Source of the DNA: Mycolicibacterium brisbanense
GTDB lineage: Bacteria > Actinomycetota > Actinomycetes > Mycobacteriales > Mycobacteriaceae
Reading direction: 5' to 3'
Assembly: GCF_001570425.1 (NCBI RefSeq)
Contig: NZ_BCSX01000007.1
Location: forward strand, 163,604-227,603
Length of the DNA: 64,000 bases
Of this stretch, positions 62,470 to 64,000 are shown in pieces. Both the position numbers and the translations under genes were made by a program. The notes under the pieces were generated by a model. It was given only the letters and a program-made list of their open reading frames with translations. It was not told where the DNA came from and ran no database searches. Numbering within the stretch: position 1 is the stretch's first letter; every line of letters begins with the position of its first letter.

Positions 62470-63192
62470 ATGATCATCGATGCAGACGATCTCGACGCCA
62501 CGTCGAGCTACAAACTTCTCATCGGCAGTGTGCTGCCGCGCGCCATCGCCTGGATCAGCACCGCCTCGACGACCGGGGTCGGCAACATCGCGCCGGTGTC
62601 GTTCTTCACCGTGGTGGGACGCATTCCCCCGATCCTGTCGGTGTCCCTGCAACCCCGCTCCGACGGTGTCACGCTCAAGGACACGTTCGTCAACATCCGC
62701 GACACCGGCGAGTTCGTCGTCAACATCGCCTCGATCGCCCAGGCCGATGCCGTGCACCGGTCGGCATTCGAATTCGACTCCGGGGTCGACGAATTCGAGG
62801 CCCTCGGCCTGACCAAGGCCGCGTCGGAGACCATCGCGGCGCCGCGGATCGCGGAGGCTCCGATCTCATTCGAATGCGTGGTGGACCGCATCATCCCGAT
62901 GCCGCCACTGCCCGACCACGTGGTCTGGGGCCGGGTCAAGCGCATCCACGTCCGCGACGACCTGTACCTGTCCCGGGGCCGCATCGACGTCGGCGCGCTC
63001 AACGCGTTCGGGCGCCTGGCCGCCGAGTACACGCTCGTCAACAACATCTTCACCACCCCGCTGCCCGACGGCCTGGCCGAGCAATTCGCCGCCCAGCGCG
63101 CCCAACGCCTGGACGGCAAGGCCTCTGACTATTCACCCATCGACACCACAGACTGGTCGCCCTCCGGCGCCACCAAGGAGACTGCGAAGTGA
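62470..63192 (+). CDS. Flavin reductase family protein (split-barrel FMN)
   Basis: A 240-residue FMN-binding split-barrel protein: YKLLIGSVLPRAIAWISTAS, then GVGNIAPVSFFTVVGRIPPI, then KDTFVNIRDTGEFVVNIASI, and HVVWGRVKRIHVRDDLYL. These proteins reduce FMN with NAD(P)H for a partner monooxygenase or act on their own. No monooxygenase partner is inside the window; one could lie downstream. ATG 62470 follows aaaggaacgtgaa. It overlaps the last gene by GTGA. Confidence 0.9.
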   Translation: MIIDADDLDATSSYKLLIGSVLPRAIAWISTASTTGVGNIAPVSFFTVVGRIPPILSVSLQPRSDGVTLKDTFVNIRDTGEFVVNIASIAQADAVHRSAFEFDSGVDEFEALGLTKAASETIAAPRIAEAPISFECVVDRIIPMPPLPDHVVWGRVKRIHVRDDLYLSRGRIDVGALNAFGRLAAEYTLVNNIFTTPLPDGLAEQFAAQRAQRLDGKASDYSPIDTTDWSPSGATKETAK

Positions 63193-64000
63193 GCACGCTG
63201 CTACTCATCCACGGCTTCCTCGACGACGTCAAGGTCTGGGACGACGTCGTGTCCGCACCGCCGGACGACGTCGACATCGTCCGCTATCAGCTGCCGGGCT
63301 TCGGGGCCCGAACCGAGGACACGACACCCGAGCTGACACTGGCGGCCTTCGCTGCCGAAGCCGGGCAACTCCTCGACGGCGTCGTAGGCGACACCATCGT
63401 GGTCGGGCAGAGTCTCGGGTCACAGATCGCCGAACTGGTCGCCGCCCGTCACGCCGGGAAAGTCACCGGCCTGGTGCTGATCACCCCGGTTCCGCTGGGC
63501 GGCACCCGGCTTCCCGCAGAGGCCCTTGCCCCGTTCCGCGCGTTGGGTGGCGATCCCGCCGCGCAGCGTGCCGCCCGGGCCGCCCTGTCCCCGGCCCTCA
63601 CCGACGAACAACTCGACCGTTTGACGCGGGCCGGTGAATCTGCACGGCCGGACGTCGTCAGCCGCTACGTGGACGTGTGGAACGACGGTGTGCCCGACGC
63701 ACCGCCGGTCAGCAGCTTCACCGGGCCGGTGCTGATCATCCGCGGCGGCGCCGACCCGTTCGTCACCGACGAATTGGCCGCCGCGGTCACGCCGCGCTTC
63801 CCGCAGGCCCACGTGCAGGTCATCGATGGGGGCGGACATTGGGTTCACGTCGAGTACGCCGGCCAGGTCGCGGCGTCCATCACCGCATTCGTGCGTGAGA
63901 CGGGCGCGGCCGCGGGCTGGCGTCGTGGCTTCGCCGAGCAGTCCCGAGACACGTTCGCCGCGAACTTCGCAGGCGATGTCGTGCTCGACGCCACCACGCT
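63189..64000 (+). CDS. Alpha/beta hydrolase fused to an NTF2/SnoaL-like domain, partial (runs off window)
   Basis: Open frame from GTG 63189 to the window end, 270 codons without a stop. The first ~230 residues are an alpha/beta hydrolase: STLLLIHGFLDDVKVWDDVV, nucleophile elbow TIVVGQSLGSQIAELVAARH (Ser), PVLIIRGGADPFVTDELAAA (acid) and VIDGGGHWVHVEYAGQV (His). After a hinge the frame continues GWRRGFAEQSRDTFAANFAG and then DVVLDATT, which looks like the start of an NTF2/SnoaL-type domain. So the protein is probably a two-domain fusion. It overlaps the flavin reductase gene by GTGA. Confidence 0.78.
   Translation, partial: MSTLLLIHGFLDDVKVWDDVVSAPPDDVDIVRYQLPGFGARTEDTTPELTLAAFAAEAGQLLDGVVGDTIVVGQSLGSQIAELVAARHAGKVTGLVLITPVPLGGTRLPAEALAPFRALGGDPAAQRAARAALSPALTDEQLDRLTRAGESARPDVVSRYVDVWNDGVPDAPPVSSFTGPVLIIRGGADPFVTDELAAAVTPRFPQAHVQVIDGGGHWVHVEYAGQVAASITAFVRETGAAAGWRRGFAEQSRDTFAANFAGDVVLDATT

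Overview
The window is chromosomal DNA of a high-GC actinobacterium, almost certainly a rapidly growing mycobacterium (Mycolicibacterium). The backbone genes run in the order known from M. tuberculosis Rv0902c down to Rv0861c: prrB, DUF2630 protein, FAD oxidoreductase, gltA2, citA, fprB, the AurF-like protein, serC, sepH, TrmH-type methyltransferase, MarR, DUF2530, DUF3027, MFS, DUF2771, cspB, yccF, moaA-moaD, rpfA, moaE-mog-moaC, the Rv0862c-like protein and the XPB helicase. Many starts are GTG, and genes are tightly coupled through ATGA/GTGA overlaps. Locus names are recalled from knowledge of the family; no search was run.

Layout. 1-3.7 kb: end of the prrAB two-component locus, an FKBP isomerase, a DUF2630 protein and a CrtI-like oxidoreductase. 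3.7-12.05 kb: an accessory block. It holds a GrpB gene and two small orphan genes interspersed with three degenerate copies of a ~30-bp repeat, then a redox/xenobiotic-type cluster (two MarR regulators, LLM flavin/F420 oxidoreductase, small NADP-binding reductase, FMN azoreductase, alpha/beta hydrolase, cutinase). That cluster ends in a truncated paralogue of its own reductase. 12.1-20.3 kb: a gamma-glutamylation catabolic operon (permease, GntR regulator, PuuD-like hydrolase, SDR, glutamine-synthetase-like ligase, aldehyde dehydrogenase, branched-chain amino acid dehydrogenase, ACT protein). 20.3-22.7 kb: MarR-MFS efflux pair and a YbaK editing protein. 22.8-28.7 kb: two citrate synthases, pdxH and regulators or transporters. 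28.8-33.8 kb: glyoxalase, NAD precursor uptake and salvage (pnuC plus a NadR-like enzyme), fprB and an AurF-like diiron protein. 33.9-45.9 kb: map, serC, sepH and a run of conserved mycobacterial genes. 45.9-50 kb: molybdopterin genes on both sides of rpfA, which has a CRP-type site and a c-di-AMP (ydaO-type) riboswitch upstream. 50-55.7 kb: helicase-associated protein, membrane esterase and XPB helicase. 55.7-64 kb: GNAT, P450, cupin, small secreted proteins, an XRE regulator and a catabolic-looking operon (hydrolase, MBL fold, flavin reductase, hydrolase fused to an NTF2-like domain) that runs off the window end.

Most notable signals: (i) a palindrome with core TTTGYA-N3-TRCAAA in three intergenic regions of the redox cluster, which defines a candidate MarR regulon; (ii) a GTTCTAAC box at both promoters of the gamma-glutamylation cluster, whose gene content reads as a pathway turning an amino alcohol into an amino acid and then a keto acid; (iii) a 60-bp in-frame tandem duplication of the start region of one reductase gene, and a truncated paralogue with CTG at its start position; (iv) repeats bracketing the small genes at 4-5.8 kb like cassette boundaries. 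No tRNA, rRNA, CRISPR array, transposase or integrase was seen.
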